64,000 nucleotides of DNA from Nitrospirota bacterium (lineage in GTDB: Bacteria; Nitrospirota; Leptospirillia; Leptospirillales; Leptospirillaceae): NCBI GenBank assembly GCA_021806225.1, contig JAJZXW010000033.1:1-64000 (forward strand), given 5' to 3'. How positions within the stretch are numbered: position 1 is the stretch's first letter; each line of letters begins with the position of its first letter. The translations under genes were made by a program, and so were the position numbers. Positions 27,207-35,388 of the stretch are shown here, piece after piece. Below the pieces are notes generated by a model. It did not search any database. It was not told the origin of the DNA and worked only from the letters and a program-made list of their open reading frames with translations.

Positions 27207-28421
27207 ATGAATTCCGTCGGCATTCTCTCCATTGCCGGTGGTGTATCCCTCTGTATCGCTGCTACCGGCGTCTTTTTTGATGGCCTTTCCCTCTATGGAG
27301 CGGACCGTCTTCTGCGAAGCCGGAGGGAGGCATGGCTCCCCGACGGGGTACTCCCTCCGGTCCTGATGATCAAGCCCGTCCGGGGCCTCGACCATGGGGC
27401 CCGGGAAAACTACCTGTCCTTCATCAACCAGCGATACCCGAAATTCCGGGTCATCTTCACCGTAGACTCTCCCGATGATCCCGCCGTCTCCCTGATTCGG
27501 GAGCTTGAAGCCCTTCACCCCGAAAAGGTTTCTCTTGCCATCGTAGCGGAACGCTCTGGCGCGAACAAAAAAATGAACAAGGTCGCGGCTGTCGCCAGGG
27601 ACGTCACCGATCCCTTCATTCTATTGAACGACAGCGACATCCGGGTCGGCCCGGACTACCTTCGGGAGATTGTCCTGCCCATCCTGTCCGACCCCGATGT
27701 CGGCGCCGTGACCTGTCTTCAGCGGGGAACTCACGAGGGGGGATTTTCCTCAAGGGTGTCTGCCATGCTCCTGAACAGCGAAATGATTCCCCAGGGGCTT
27801 GTAGCCTATGTCCTGATGCCTCTGACCTATCTCTATGGCCCGACCATGCTCTTCCGGGGGGAGGCGATCCGCGCCATCGGCGGTTTTGATGTCATGAAGG
27901 ACTATCTGGCAGACGACTATCACCTCGGCCGACTGATCCACGAAAAAGGTTATCGCATCGTTCTGTCGCCGACACTGATCGATGCACATGTCCAGGACGA
28001 GCCACTGTCGGCGATTTTTTCCCATGAAATCCGGTGGGCACGAACCTATTCCAGCCTCAAGCCCCTCGGATACGGACTCTCCTTTTTCCTCAGACCCTTT
28101 CTTTTTGTCGTCCTGTCCATCGTGATGGGCATCCTCTCAGATCATCCGGCGGTCGCCATGGGAGCGCTCGGTCTTTACTTCCTCCATGTCGCACTGATCG
28201 CCTACCTGAGTCGCCAGTTTCTTGACCGACCGATGACCCACAAGGATGCGGGTGTCTGGTTCATGAGGGAGATTGTCTCCACCGTCGCCTATTTCGCGAG
28301 CTTCGGCCGGCGCATCATGTGGCGGGGGCATCGCTACCGGATCCTTCCGGGCGGGGCCCTGAAACCCCTCGATCTTCCTTCCTCCACGGGCGAATCCCTC
28401 TCGGGTCATCCCCAGCGCTGA
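27207..28421 (+). CDS. hpnI: Hopanoid biosynthesis glycosyltransferase HpnI
   Basis: A family 2, ceramide-glucosyltransferase-like enzyme; HpnI is known to add N-acetylglucosamine to bacteriohopanetetrol. Seen: an N-terminal membrane segment, MIKPVRGLDHGARENYLSF, a DSDI metal-binding motif in LLNDSDIRVGP, the D/QxxRW motif in HEIRWARTYS, and C-terminal membrane helices. It follows hpnJ by 16 bases and its stop overlaps the start of the EmrE-like gene (TGATG), so these genes form one operon. An inner-membrane enzyme. Confidence 0.88.
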   Translation: MNSVGILSIAGGVSLCIAATGVFFDGLSLYGADRLLRSRREAWLPDGVLPPVLMIKPVRGLDHGARENYLSFINQRYPKFRVIFTVDSPDDPAVSLIRELEALHPEKVSLAIVAERSGANKKMNKVAAVARDVTDPFILLNDSDIRVGPDYLREIVLPILSDPDVGAVTCLQRGTHEGGFSSRVSAMLLNSEMIPQGLVAYVLMPLTYLYGPTMLFRGEAIRAIGGFDVMKDYLADDYHLGRLIHEKGYRIVLSPTLIDAHVQDEPLSAIFSHEIRWARTYSSLKPLGYGLSFFLRPFLFVVLSIVMGILSDHPAVAMGALGLYFLHVALIAYLSRQFLDRPMTHKDAGVWFMREIVSTVAYFASFGRRIMWRGHRYRILPGGALKPLDLPSSTGESLSGHPQR

Positions 28422-28792
28422 TGTTTTCCTATGGTGCACTGCTCCTTCTCTTTTTTCTGGCACTCCTCCTGGAAGACCTCGGATTCATCCTCCTCTCGCG
28501 GGGAATGAAGGCCACGAGAGCCGAAGAAGGAGTCGGCAGGATCCGGGCGATTCTCCGCCATCCCCAAGTGCTGTTGGGGGTCATTCTCCAGGCCCTCTAC
28601 TATATTCTTCTCCTGGGACTTCTTCGGGAATTGCCGGTGAGTCTTGTCGTTCCGATGACCGGATTCGGGTATGTGCTCACAGCCCTTCTCGCCCGCCTCT
28701 TTCTGCGGGAACAAGTCCCCCTGCTTCGATGGGGGGGAATCTCCCTGATCACGATCGGGGTGGCCCTCATTGCCCGTTCCGGAACCGGTTGA
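28421..28792 (+). CDS. EmrE/DMT-like small membrane protein
   Basis: A 123-residue protein with four hydrophobic segments in the size and pattern of small multidrug resistance or EamA-half transporters. Seen: GALLLLFFLALLLEDLGFILLSRG at the start, PVSLVVPMTGFGYVLTALLARLFLREQVPLLRWGGISLITIGVALIAR at the end, the latter resembling the conserved GEx-W-G-ILIxxGV segment. ATG 28421 overlaps the hpnI stop by one base; the track start 28319 lies within hpnI. In a hopanoid operon it may flip a lipid intermediate, as ArnE/F does for undecaprenyl lipids, which is an inference. Confidence 0.7.
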   Translation: MFSYGALLLLFFLALLLEDLGFILLSRGMKATRAEEGVGRIRAILRHPQVLLGVILQALYYILLLGLLRELPVSLVVPMTGFGYVLTALLARLFLREQVPLLRWGGISLITIGVALIARSGTG

Positions 28793-28795
28793 ATC

Positions 28796-29557
28796 ATGAC
28801 GCTTCTTTTCTCGACCCTCCTGTTTCGATGGTATGTCTTTTTCTTCTGGGGGGTGGGGCTCTGGACCCTTGCGCGCATTGCAGGCTTTCCTGGAGCCCTT
28901 TTCCGCTTTCTCCTCGCATACGGGATCGCCTATTTCTGCGAATGGTCCTCCGCCCGTCCTGGAGGTTGGTTCCCCTTCGGCCATTACCGTTATCTGCCAA
29001 CGACCCTCACGAAGGAGGTCTGGGTGGGAATCCTCCCCCTGATGGATTCTCTTTCCTTTGCTTTCCTTGCGGTGGGAGCGCTGGGGTTGGCGGCCATGTA
29101 TGGTCATAGAACCCTGGAGGAGGCGTTTTCCTTGCCCTGGCAGGATTTTTGGAAGATCCTCGCCGGAGCGGTGGCTCTCTTCGTCATGATCGACATGGTG
29201 ATCGATCCCGTTGCCCTCCGGGGAGGCCGCTGGTTTCTGGGGCAGATCTACGACTATCCGGAAGGGGGGGCCTATTTCGGCGTCACCCTGTCGAATTTCG
29301 CGGGGTGGGCGGTGACCGGATTTTTCATCATGACCCTCTGGAAACTGCTTCCGTACAAGCCGAGAAAAGGCCCATCGAGCCAGCTGCCTGATCTCATCCT
29401 TCCGGTGTTTCTCTATGGGTCGGTCTATCTGTTCAATCTTTCTGTGGCGCTTTATCTGACGGAATGGGGAATCGCGGGAGCCGACCTCTTTCTCGGAGGA
29501 CTGCTCGCGACCCTCTTCCTGGCCCGGAAGAAGCGGCGCCCCCTCTCCGGACAATGA
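28796..29557 (+). CDS. CruF-like carotenoid biosynthesis membrane protein (DUF422)
   Basis: A polytopic membrane protein of about 250 residues resembling CruF/bisanhydrobacterioruberin hydratase-type carotenoid hydratases. Seen: EWSSARPGGWFPFGHYRY near residue 42, a conserved E and tyrosine-rich loop, DMVIDPVALRGGRW and YFGVTLSNFAGW, with about seven hydrophobic helices. It starts four bases after the EmrE-like gene, so it shares the hopanoid transcript. A carotenoid role fits the isoprenoid setting but no phytoene genes are nearby. Confidence 0.7.
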   Translation: MTLLFSTLLFRWYVFFFWGVGLWTLARIAGFPGALFRFLLAYGIAYFCEWSSARPGGWFPFGHYRYLPTTLTKEVWVGILPLMDSLSFAFLAVGALGLAAMYGHRTLEEAFSLPWQDFWKILAGAVALFVMIDMVIDPVALRGGRWFLGQIYDYPEGGAYFGVTLSNFAGWAVTGFFIMTLWKLLPYKPRKGPSSQLPDLILPVFLYGSVYLFNLSVALYLTEWGIAGADLFLGGLLATLFLARKKRRPLSGQ

Positions 29558-29665
29558 TCGGCCCGGGATGCAGGGGGCCGCGAAAGAGAGGGGGGGGGCG
29601 GACGACTCCCTCGGAAAGCCCCTCCTTTCGTTGACCCTTTTCCCGACACGCCGTATAATTTTCTT

Positions 29666-30499
29666 ATGGAAAAAATGACAGGATCCTCGGGGCACAAGGG
29701 TGGGGAGATCGCCGTGGTCCTGATCGGCCACGGAAGTCCCATGGAGGAGGGGAATCGCCATTTTCGGGAAACGGTGGGCAAGCTTCTTCCGAGACTTCCC
29801 CGCGATTGGACGGTCCGGGAGGCTTTCCTCGAACACGCCGAACCGGATGTTCAGACAGTTTTGCGGGAGCTTGCGGAGAAAAAGGCCGTCATCCATCTCT
29901 TCCCGTTTCTCCTTTTCGATGCAGGCCACTCGAAGGGGGATGTCTGGGGGTTCATGGGGGATTTGGCCCGGGAATTTCCCAATGTGACGGTCGTTCGGGA
30001 GTGGGCGATCGGAATCGATCAGGCCCCCGTTTCCGTTCTGCTGGAGCTTTTGCCTCCTGCCGATCCGGCGATCCGGGACCAGGTCGTGATCGTGGGGCGG
30101 GGAAGCCTCGACCCTGGGGCAAATGCCTCCCTTTACTACCAAGGGCGACGCCTCTGGGAGCGCCGGCGGGGAAGAGAGTTTATTTACTCCTTCATCGGGG
30201 TGACCGAGCCCCGGTACCGGTCCCTGATGGAGTCCCTCGATCCTGCTGGAATCGACAGACTGCTCGTCGTGCCCTACTTCCTCTTCGAGGGGGTCCTCAT
30301 GGAGCGCATCCGGGAAGGGATGAAGGAGTTTCTGGACCGTCATCCCCTTTCTCTCGGAGGAATGGTCACCCCTCCGTTCGGTGATCATCCCCATCTGCTC
30401 GACGCTATTGCCGGGCGGCTAGTCCGCCTGGCGAAGAACCGCCAGACTGTCATGCCCCGGTGGCTCGCCCTCGATCCGCCATTCTCCGCCACTCTCTAA
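29666..30499 (+). CDS. CbiX/SirB-like chelatase, two-domain
   Basis: A class II chelatase-like protein that could insert Fe or Co into sirohydrochlorin. Seen: VVLIGHGSPMEEGN at the start with the metal-binding His, FPFLLFDAGHSKGD with a second conserved His, and a second half with VIVGRGSLDPGANAS and VVPYFLFEGVLMERI that mirrors the first. In the second half the IGHGS motif reads VGRGS, so only the N-terminal half has the full histidine set. Length 277 fits a fused CbiX repeat. It is followed 14 bases on by hemE. Confidence 0.75.
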   Translation: MEKMTGSSGHKGGEIAVVLIGHGSPMEEGNRHFRETVGKLLPRLPRDWTVREAFLEHAEPDVQTVLRELAEKKAVIHLFPFLLFDAGHSKGDVWGFMGDLAREFPNVTVVREWAIGIDQAPVSVLLELLPPADPAIRDQVVIVGRGSLDPGANASLYYQGRRLWERRRGREFIYSFIGVTEPRYRSLMESLDPAGIDRLLVVPYFLFEGVLMERIREGMKEFLDRHPLSLGGMVTPPFGDHPHLLDAIAGRLVRLAKNRQTVMPRWLALDPPFSATL

Positions 30500-30513
30500 C
30501 TGGAAGGCCGTTC

Positions 30514-31557
30514 ATGGGTTCTGCACCCCTTACCAACGATCTCTTTCTTCGGGCCTGTCGCCGGGAAAGGCTGGACCGTCCTCCCATCTGGATCATGCGC
30601 CAGGCCGGGCGATACATGCCCGAATACCAGGAAATTCGGAAGAAGACCACATTCCTGGGGCTCTGCAAGACCCCGGAGCTCGCCGCGCAGGCCACGCTTC
30701 TCCCCATCGACCTGTTGGGGCTCGATGCGGCCATTCTGTTTTCGGACATTCTGATTCCGGTCGAGGCGATGGGCCTCGATCTCGAATTCACCGAGCACAA
30801 GGGGCCGCGGTTTTCCAATCCGGTCAGGACCGATGCCGACATCGAGCGACTGGTGGTTCCGGAGGCCCGGAAGGCAACCGGATTCGTGGCCGATGCGGTC
30901 CGTCTCATAAACCAGAGACTGGCAGGCCGCGTCCCGCTCCTGGGCTTTTCCGGATCTCCGTTTACCCTGGCCACCTACATGGTCGAGGGGGAGACTTCCA
31001 AGGAGTTCACGCGGGTTAAGCGGCTTATTTTCGGTAATCCTCGCGGATATAGAGCCTTGATGGAGAAGGTGACCCGTACCGTGATCGATTATCTCGAGAT
31101 GCAGATCGAGGCCGGGGTCCACGCCTACCAGCTCTTCGATACCTGGGCAGGATCCCTTTGCGCGGAACATTACCGTGAGTTTGCCCTTCCCTACACTCAG
31201 GAGGTGGTCCAGGCCCTCTCCCGCCATGGAATCCCCTCGATTCTCTACGTGAACGGAACCTGTGCCCTGCTCGACGAGATGAACAAGGCCGGGACCGATG
31301 TTTTATCCATCGACTGGCGGCTCCCCCTTGAACGGGCCATTCCCCGGGTGTCGAACGACAAGGCACTCCAGGGGAACCTCGATCCGGTGGTTCTCCTGAC
31401 GACCCGGGAAGCGCTCGAGTCGGAAGTGAAAAGAGTTCTGGCAGGTGTCGGAGGCCGACCCGGCTTCATCTTCAATCTTGGCCACGGGATCCTTCCTGAA
31501 ACACCGGTCGAGATGGCCCGCCATCTCGTGAAAATCGTCCAGAACGGAACCGCCTAG
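30514..31557 (+). CDS. hemE: Uroporphyrinogen decarboxylase
   Basis: Converts uroporphyrinogen III to coproporphyrinogen III in haem synthesis. Seen: the signature PPIWIMRQAGRYMPEYQ near the N-terminus, DLLGLDAAILFSDILIPVEAMG, GFSGSPFTLATYMVEG and QLFDTWAGSLC. Length 347 residues is normal. ATG 30514 with GGAAGG upstream is used; the track start 30460 lies inside the chelatase gene. A cytosolic enzyme. Confidence 0.97.
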   Translation: MGSAPLTNDLFLRACRRERLDRPPIWIMRQAGRYMPEYQEIRKKTTFLGLCKTPELAAQATLLPIDLLGLDAAILFSDILIPVEAMGLDLEFTEHKGPRFSNPVRTDADIERLVVPEARKATGFVADAVRLINQRLAGRVPLLGFSGSPFTLATYMVEGETSKEFTRVKRLIFGNPRGYRALMEKVTRTVIDYLEMQIEAGVHAYQLFDTWAGSLCAEHYREFALPYTQEVVQALSRHGIPSILYVNGTCALLDEMNKAGTDVLSIDWRLPLERAIPRVSNDKALQGNLDPVVLLTTREALESEVKRVLAGVGGRPGFIFNLGHGILPETPVEMARHLVKIVQNGTA

Positions 31558-31585
31558 ACCCGAAATGAAGGAGTCACTTTACCCC

Positions 31586-32968
31586 ATGATGAACACTGCG
31601 GATATCGCCCTTCTCAAAAAATACGACCGGCCTGGCCCACGCTACACCAGCTATCCTACCGCTCCCGTCTGGACGGAGGAGTTCGGTGAGAAGGACGCGC
31701 GGGAGGAGCTTGCTCGATCCAATGACGCAAGGACTCCCCGGGATCTTTCGCTTTACTTTCATATCCCCTTTTGCGAGTCCCTCTGCTATTTTTGCGGGTG
31801 CAGCACGATCATTACACGTGATAAGGCCAAGGCAGAGGAATACAACGATTTCCTGGCCCGGGAAATGGCCGTGGTCTCGCCCCTGCTCGACCGGAACAGA
31901 AAGGTGGTCCAGCTCCATCTGGGAGGGGGGACCCCCTCGAGTCTCACACCCGCCCAGACGCGAACGCTCTTCCGGAACATCGATCAGCATTTTGCTGTGG
32001 ACTACAAGGATGGGGAGATTTCAGCCGAGATCGATCCCCGGGAGGCCTCCAACCACTATCTGGAGACCTTGAAGACGGTCGGCGTCAACCGGATCAGCAT
32101 GGGCGTCCAGGACTTCGATCCCGCCGTTCAGACGGCGGTCCACCGGGTCCAGCCTCTCGAAATGACAGAACGGGTTTTTCGAAAGTGCCGGGAGCTGGCC
32201 TTCCACAGCATCAACATAGATCTCATATACGGGCTTCCCTTTCAGACCGTGGAGAGTTTTTCGACCACACTGGATCAGATCATCGCCCTTTCCCCTGATC
32301 GGATTGCCGTCTTCAACTATGCCCATGTCCCCTGGCTGAAAAAACACATGGTCCTGATACGGGAGTCGACTCTCCCCCCTCCGGACGTGAAATTCGCCCT
32401 CATAAGCCTTATCGGGGAAAAACTCGAAAAGGCGGGATACCGTTTCATCGGGATGGACCACTTCGCGAAACCCGATGACGAACTCTTTCTGGCTCAGGTC
32501 GACAAGACCCTCTACCGGAATTTCCAGGGATACACCACCAAGAAAAACGCGGATCTTCTTGGGCTCGGTGTCACCGCCATCAGCATGTTCGACGAGGCCT
32601 ACTGGCAGAATGTGAAGGCCCTTCCGGACTATTCGGCCAGGACGCTCTCCGGTCGGCTCGGTGTCTTCCGGGGGGTGCGTCTTTCGAAGGACGACCGGAT
32701 GCGCAGGGAAATCATCTCCCGGATCATGTGCGACCTCGAAATCGACCGCAAAAAGGTCCTTTCTCCCTTCGGAGAGTCCTTTGACACCTATTTTGCGAAA
32801 GAGATCGGGGTTCTGGAAGGGTTTGTTCCGGACGGTCTTCTTGAAATCCTCCCCGATAGGATCCGGATTTCAGCGTTGGGGCGGATCTTCCTGAGAAATA
32901 TTGCCATGGTCTTCGATGCCTACCTGAAGGAAGCTCCCAAGGGACCTCTCTTTTCACGAACACTCTGA
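31586..32968 (+). CDS. hemN: Oxygen-independent coproporphyrinogen III oxidase
   Basis: A radical SAM enzyme that decarboxylates coproporphyrinogen III to protoporphyrinogen IX without oxygen. Seen: GPRYTSYPTAPVW near the N-terminus and the cluster motif YFHIPFCESLCYFCGCST (Cx3Cx2C plus the extra Cys), HLGGGTPSSLT, and NIDLIYGLPFQT. Length about 460 residues matches true HemN rather than HemW. AAGGAG lies 12 bases before ATG 31586; ATG 31565 is an alternative. It follows hemE by 28 bases and ends the plus-strand run. Confidence 0.96.
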   Translation: MMNTADIALLKKYDRPGPRYTSYPTAPVWTEEFGEKDAREELARSNDARTPRDLSLYFHIPFCESLCYFCGCSTIITRDKAKAEEYNDFLAREMAVVSPLLDRNRKVVQLHLGGGTPSSLTPAQTRTLFRNIDQHFAVDYKDGEISAEIDPREASNHYLETLKTVGVNRISMGVQDFDPAVQTAVHRVQPLEMTERVFRKCRELAFHSINIDLIYGLPFQTVESFSTTLDQIIALSPDRIAVFNYAHVPWLKKHMVLIRESTLPPPDVKFALISLIGEKLEKAGYRFIGMDHFAKPDDELFLAQVDKTLYRNFQGYTTKKNADLLGLGVTAISMFDEAYWQNVKALPDYSARTLSGRLGVFRGVRLSKDDRMRREIISRIMCDLEIDRKKVLSPFGESFDTYFAKEIGVLEGFVPDGLLEILPDRIRISALGRIFLRNIAMVFDAYLKEAPKGPLFSRTL

Positions 32969-32980
32969 CCATTTTTCCGC

Positions 32981-33009
32981 GATCGCCCTGGGGATTGCTC
33001 GGGGCGATC
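32981..33009 (+). terminator. Probable terminator between hemN and aroE
   Basis: Inverted repeat GATCGCCC/GGGCGATC (32981-32988 and 33002-33009) with a 13-base loop, followed by TCTTCC. It lies in the 46-base gap between convergent genes. The U-tract is weak, so confidence is moderate. Confidence 0.45.
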
Positions 33010-33014
33010 TCTTC

Positions 33015-33929
33015 CTAAAGCGATTTCCAGAGACTTTTCTGGCCGGTGGCCAGCCTTAAAACCTCCTCCATCCTGTCGACAGGAGCCTCCTTTCCGGTCC
33101 AGAGCCGGAAGGCCAGGGCCCCTTGGCAGAGAAGCATCCCCAGTCCGTTCTGGGAAGGAGCACCAAAGAGCGATCCCATTTCAAGAAAGGGGGTCCGCCC
33201 GCCTTCCTCCGGACCTGCTCCTGATGGCTTGGAAGGAACGTAGGAGAGATCGAAAAGGGTGGCATCGGAAAGGGAAAGCCCTTCCAGTGGCGGGAAGGGG
33301 ATCTCGTTTCCCGCGAAGGCCCTGAGGGAAAGGGTGTTGATCACAAGCGGGTTCTTGGCGTTCGAGATCCAGTCCCTCCAGGAGGTTTGATCAAGGGCAC
33401 ATGCGGTCCGGTCCGGTATCCCGGAAAGAATGGGAAGATTCAGGAGCGCTTCCCCCCGGGATCTGGTCCTGTTGACGAGGCAAATGGCCCTGAAAGGGCG
33501 ACGGGCGAGGGCCCAGAGGACCGCCCGTGCCGATCCCCCCGCTCCGAAGATCAGGACGTGTGAGGGAAAAGCGAGGCGGTTCTCTTCCAGAAATCGTTCG
33601 AGAGCCAGGAGAAACCCCGGGCCGTCGGTATTGTCTCCCAACCATTCTCCCCGGCGTGAGACGACAGTGTTGACCGCTCCGATTTCACGGGCAGTTTCGG
33701 AAAGTCCGTCAACCATTCCCGGAATGGCTTCCTTGTGGGGAAGGGTAATGTTGAATCCCGCGACCCCGAGGATCCGGAGGGCGGCCAGTGCTTGCGGCAG
33801 CTGCTCCGGGGAGATGTCGAAGGGGAGGTAGGCGGCGTCGAGTCCAGAGGCGTCGAAGGCTGCCTGCTGGAAGCGAGGCGAAAGGGAATGGGCCACGGGA
33901 TGGCCGATGATCGCGAAAAACTGTCTCAC
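33015..33929 (-). CDS. aroE: Shikimate 5-dehydrogenase
   Basis: Reduces 3-dehydroshikimate to shikimate in aromatic amino acid synthesis. Seen: AIIGHPVAHSLSPRFQQAAF (shikimate-binding SLS) at the N-terminus, FNITLPHKEAIPGMVD with the catalytic Lys, NTDGPGFLLALE, and the NADP motif IFGAGGSARAVLWAL. The start is GTG 33929 with GGAG upstream. Length 304 is normal. It has no neighbouring aro gene here. Confidence 0.95.
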   Translation of the reverse strand: MRQFFAIIGHPVAHSLSPRFQQAAFDASGLDAAYLPFDISPEQLPQALAALRILGVAGFNITLPHKEAIPGMVDGLSETAREIGAVNTVVSRRGEWLGDNTDGPGFLLALERFLEENRLAFPSHVLIFGAGGSARAVLWALARRPFRAICLVNRTRSRGEALLNLPILSGIPDRTACALDQTSWRDWISNAKNPLVINTLSLRAFAGNEIPFPPLEGLSLSDATLFDLSYVPSKPSGAGPEEGGRTPFLEMGSLFGAPSQNGLGMLLCQGALAFRLWTGKEAPVDRMEEVLRLATGQKSLWKSL

Positions 33930-33948
33930 GGAAAGCTCCGCAGAGAGA

Positions 33949-33978
33949 ACGGGCCTGGAAGTCCAGGCCCGTTTTTTT
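33949..33978 (+). terminator. Strong hairpin with T-tract upstream of aroE
   Basis: A perfect ten-base stem ACGGGCCTGG/CCAGGCCCGT (33949-33958 and 33963-33972) followed by a run of T. Oriented as a plus-strand terminator, but no plus-strand gene lies just before it. On the minus strand it separates the secreted protein gene from aroE with a weaker TTCTCT tail, so it may act there. Confidence 0.55.
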
Positions 33979-34005
33979 CAGGGTGATCCGGGAAGGCGCC
34001 GATAT

Positions 34006-34551
34006 TTACTGGATCCAGCGCTTGGCTTCGTTCCGGTAGGACGCTTCCGCTTTCTTGACTGCGTCGGCGTAATCGGCGGTCGCGTTGCGGAGGCCTTCCG
34101 TGTAGTTTCGCAGGGCTTCCGCCACTGTTCCCTGCCGGACGGCCCGGGCCCGGGCGATGGCGACAGCAAAGTCTTTTGCGGCTCCCTTGATCTTTTCCTT
34201 CAGGTTGGCATCGAACCCTGAGCTCTGGGCCACTTCCTCCTTCACGGTATTGATTTTAAGTGTCACATCCCGATTGGCCCGTTCGGTCTCCTTGTCGTAG
34301 GCGGCGTCAGCCTTTCTCTTGGCGAGATCGAAGGTCTTCCGGGCTTTGGAGATCGACTTGTGGTAGAGGGTCGAGGCGCGGGAGACGACAGCATCGTAGT
34401 GGCCCACGGCCCGGGTAACACGGGAGGTATCTGTCATGTCGGCGGCAAAGGTCCTGGAGTGCGGTGCGGAAATGACAATGAGGCCGGCAAGGGCCAGCGC
34501 AAACAGAGTCTTCGAGGCATAATTTCTGGAATGGACGGATCTGATTGTCAT
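34006..34551 (-). CDS. Small secreted, lysine/alanine-rich helical protein
   Basis: About 181 residues. Seen: a signal peptide (KTLFALALAGLIVISAPHSRTFAADM, cleavage expected after AFAA-like TFA-A), then an almost entirely helical mature part rich in Ala, Lys, Arg and Asp (KSISKARKTFDLAKRKADAAYDKE, AVKKAEASYRNEAKRWIQ). No domain is recognised. ATG 34551 has GAGGGG upstream; the track start 34644 lacks a signal peptide at its start. A periplasmic scavenger or envelope structural role is possible but unsupported. Confidence 0.7.
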   Translation of the reverse strand: MTIRSVHSRNYASKTLFALALAGLIVISAPHSRTFAADMTDTSRVTRAVGHYDAVVSRASTLYHKSISKARKTFDLAKRKADAAYDKETERANRDVTLKINTVKEEVAQSSGFDANLKEKIKGAAKDFAVAIARARAVRQGTVAEALRNYTEGLRNATADYADAVKKAEASYRNEAKRWIQ

Positions 34552-34714
34552 AAGCCCCTCTTTTGAGAAAGGTGGTTGGGAACCGTTCCCCGCCATCCTA
34601 ACATAGACCTCCTCTTTTTGGGGAGAGGAAAGGCGGTCAGGCACGGACAGGAGTGATGGAAGGAACTTGAAGCCGTTCCCTGCGATGGGCCGTCTCCGGG
34701 GAGATCTTCATGTG

Positions 34715-35274
34715 TCACAATCTCCCACTGCAAACGAATTCCTGTTCTTCCATAGTCGTCGCGGGGGACTCTTTCGCCTCCCGTTGTTGGGGACGTGTCG
34801 CCAGACAGGGAAAAGGGGCGCATACAGGCACCACCTGTCCTTTTTTGCTCTTGACGGCACACATGCTCTGGTCGGGGTGAAAGGCCAAGCTGTCGGCCTT
34901 TGCCGGATCATTGGGAAAGATGATGATCCCCGGAGATCCGGAAAGGTCGATTTTTCGACTCTCGATCTCCCGGGTTCTCCGGATCATCTCCAGAATCTGC
35001 GACAACGATAGCTCCAGGCTCTCCTCCGACATGTCAGGAAGAGTGAGGACGAACGCCTCTCCGCCAGATCGTGCCACGGTGTCCGAATTGACGATTCCGA
35101 CGATGCTCGATCCTCGCTCCGCTGAAGGATGGCGCATGTCTTCTCGAAGAGTTCCCAAGGGAGGGAAGATGGGCCCCGACGATTCCTTTGTTTTCTGACG
35201 CCTTCCGGGGCCGATGGTTCGTCTGGTCGTCCCATGGCCGGGAACTTCTCACGGCAATCTTGCGCCGTGACCAT
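34715..35274 (-). pseudogene. Remnant of a GGDEF diguanylate cyclase gene
   Basis: Two minus-strand frames hold pieces of one GGDEF domain. The upstream frame (34984-35274) has ELFEKTCAILQRSEDRAS. The downstream frame (34715-35158) has SDTVARSGGEAFVLTLPD, where GGDEF should be, then LSGSPGIIIFPNDPAKADSLAF and MCAVKSKKGQ, which correspond to the SxGxAxFP and AD.AmYxAK segments. The core motif reads GGEAF, lacking the catalytic Asp, and the parts are out of frame with one another. The gene is therefore dead. Its parental architecture cannot be told. It lies between a secreted protein gene and the globin-EAL gene, a second c-di-GMP locus. Confidence 0.6.
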
Positions 35275-35388
35275 TTTTTCTTTATCCTCGTATAGATTAT
35301 AGGAATGTCCCCTTAAGCTCCGAGTTCTCCTTCCTCATTTTTTGCCTGGAGGGCGGGGCCTCAAGCCACCCTCCCGATTGGAGCCGCC

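Noticed and set aside
28406-30394. Minus-strand ORF of 662 residues
   Set aside because: Antisense to four small plus-strand genes with clear overlaps and motifs.
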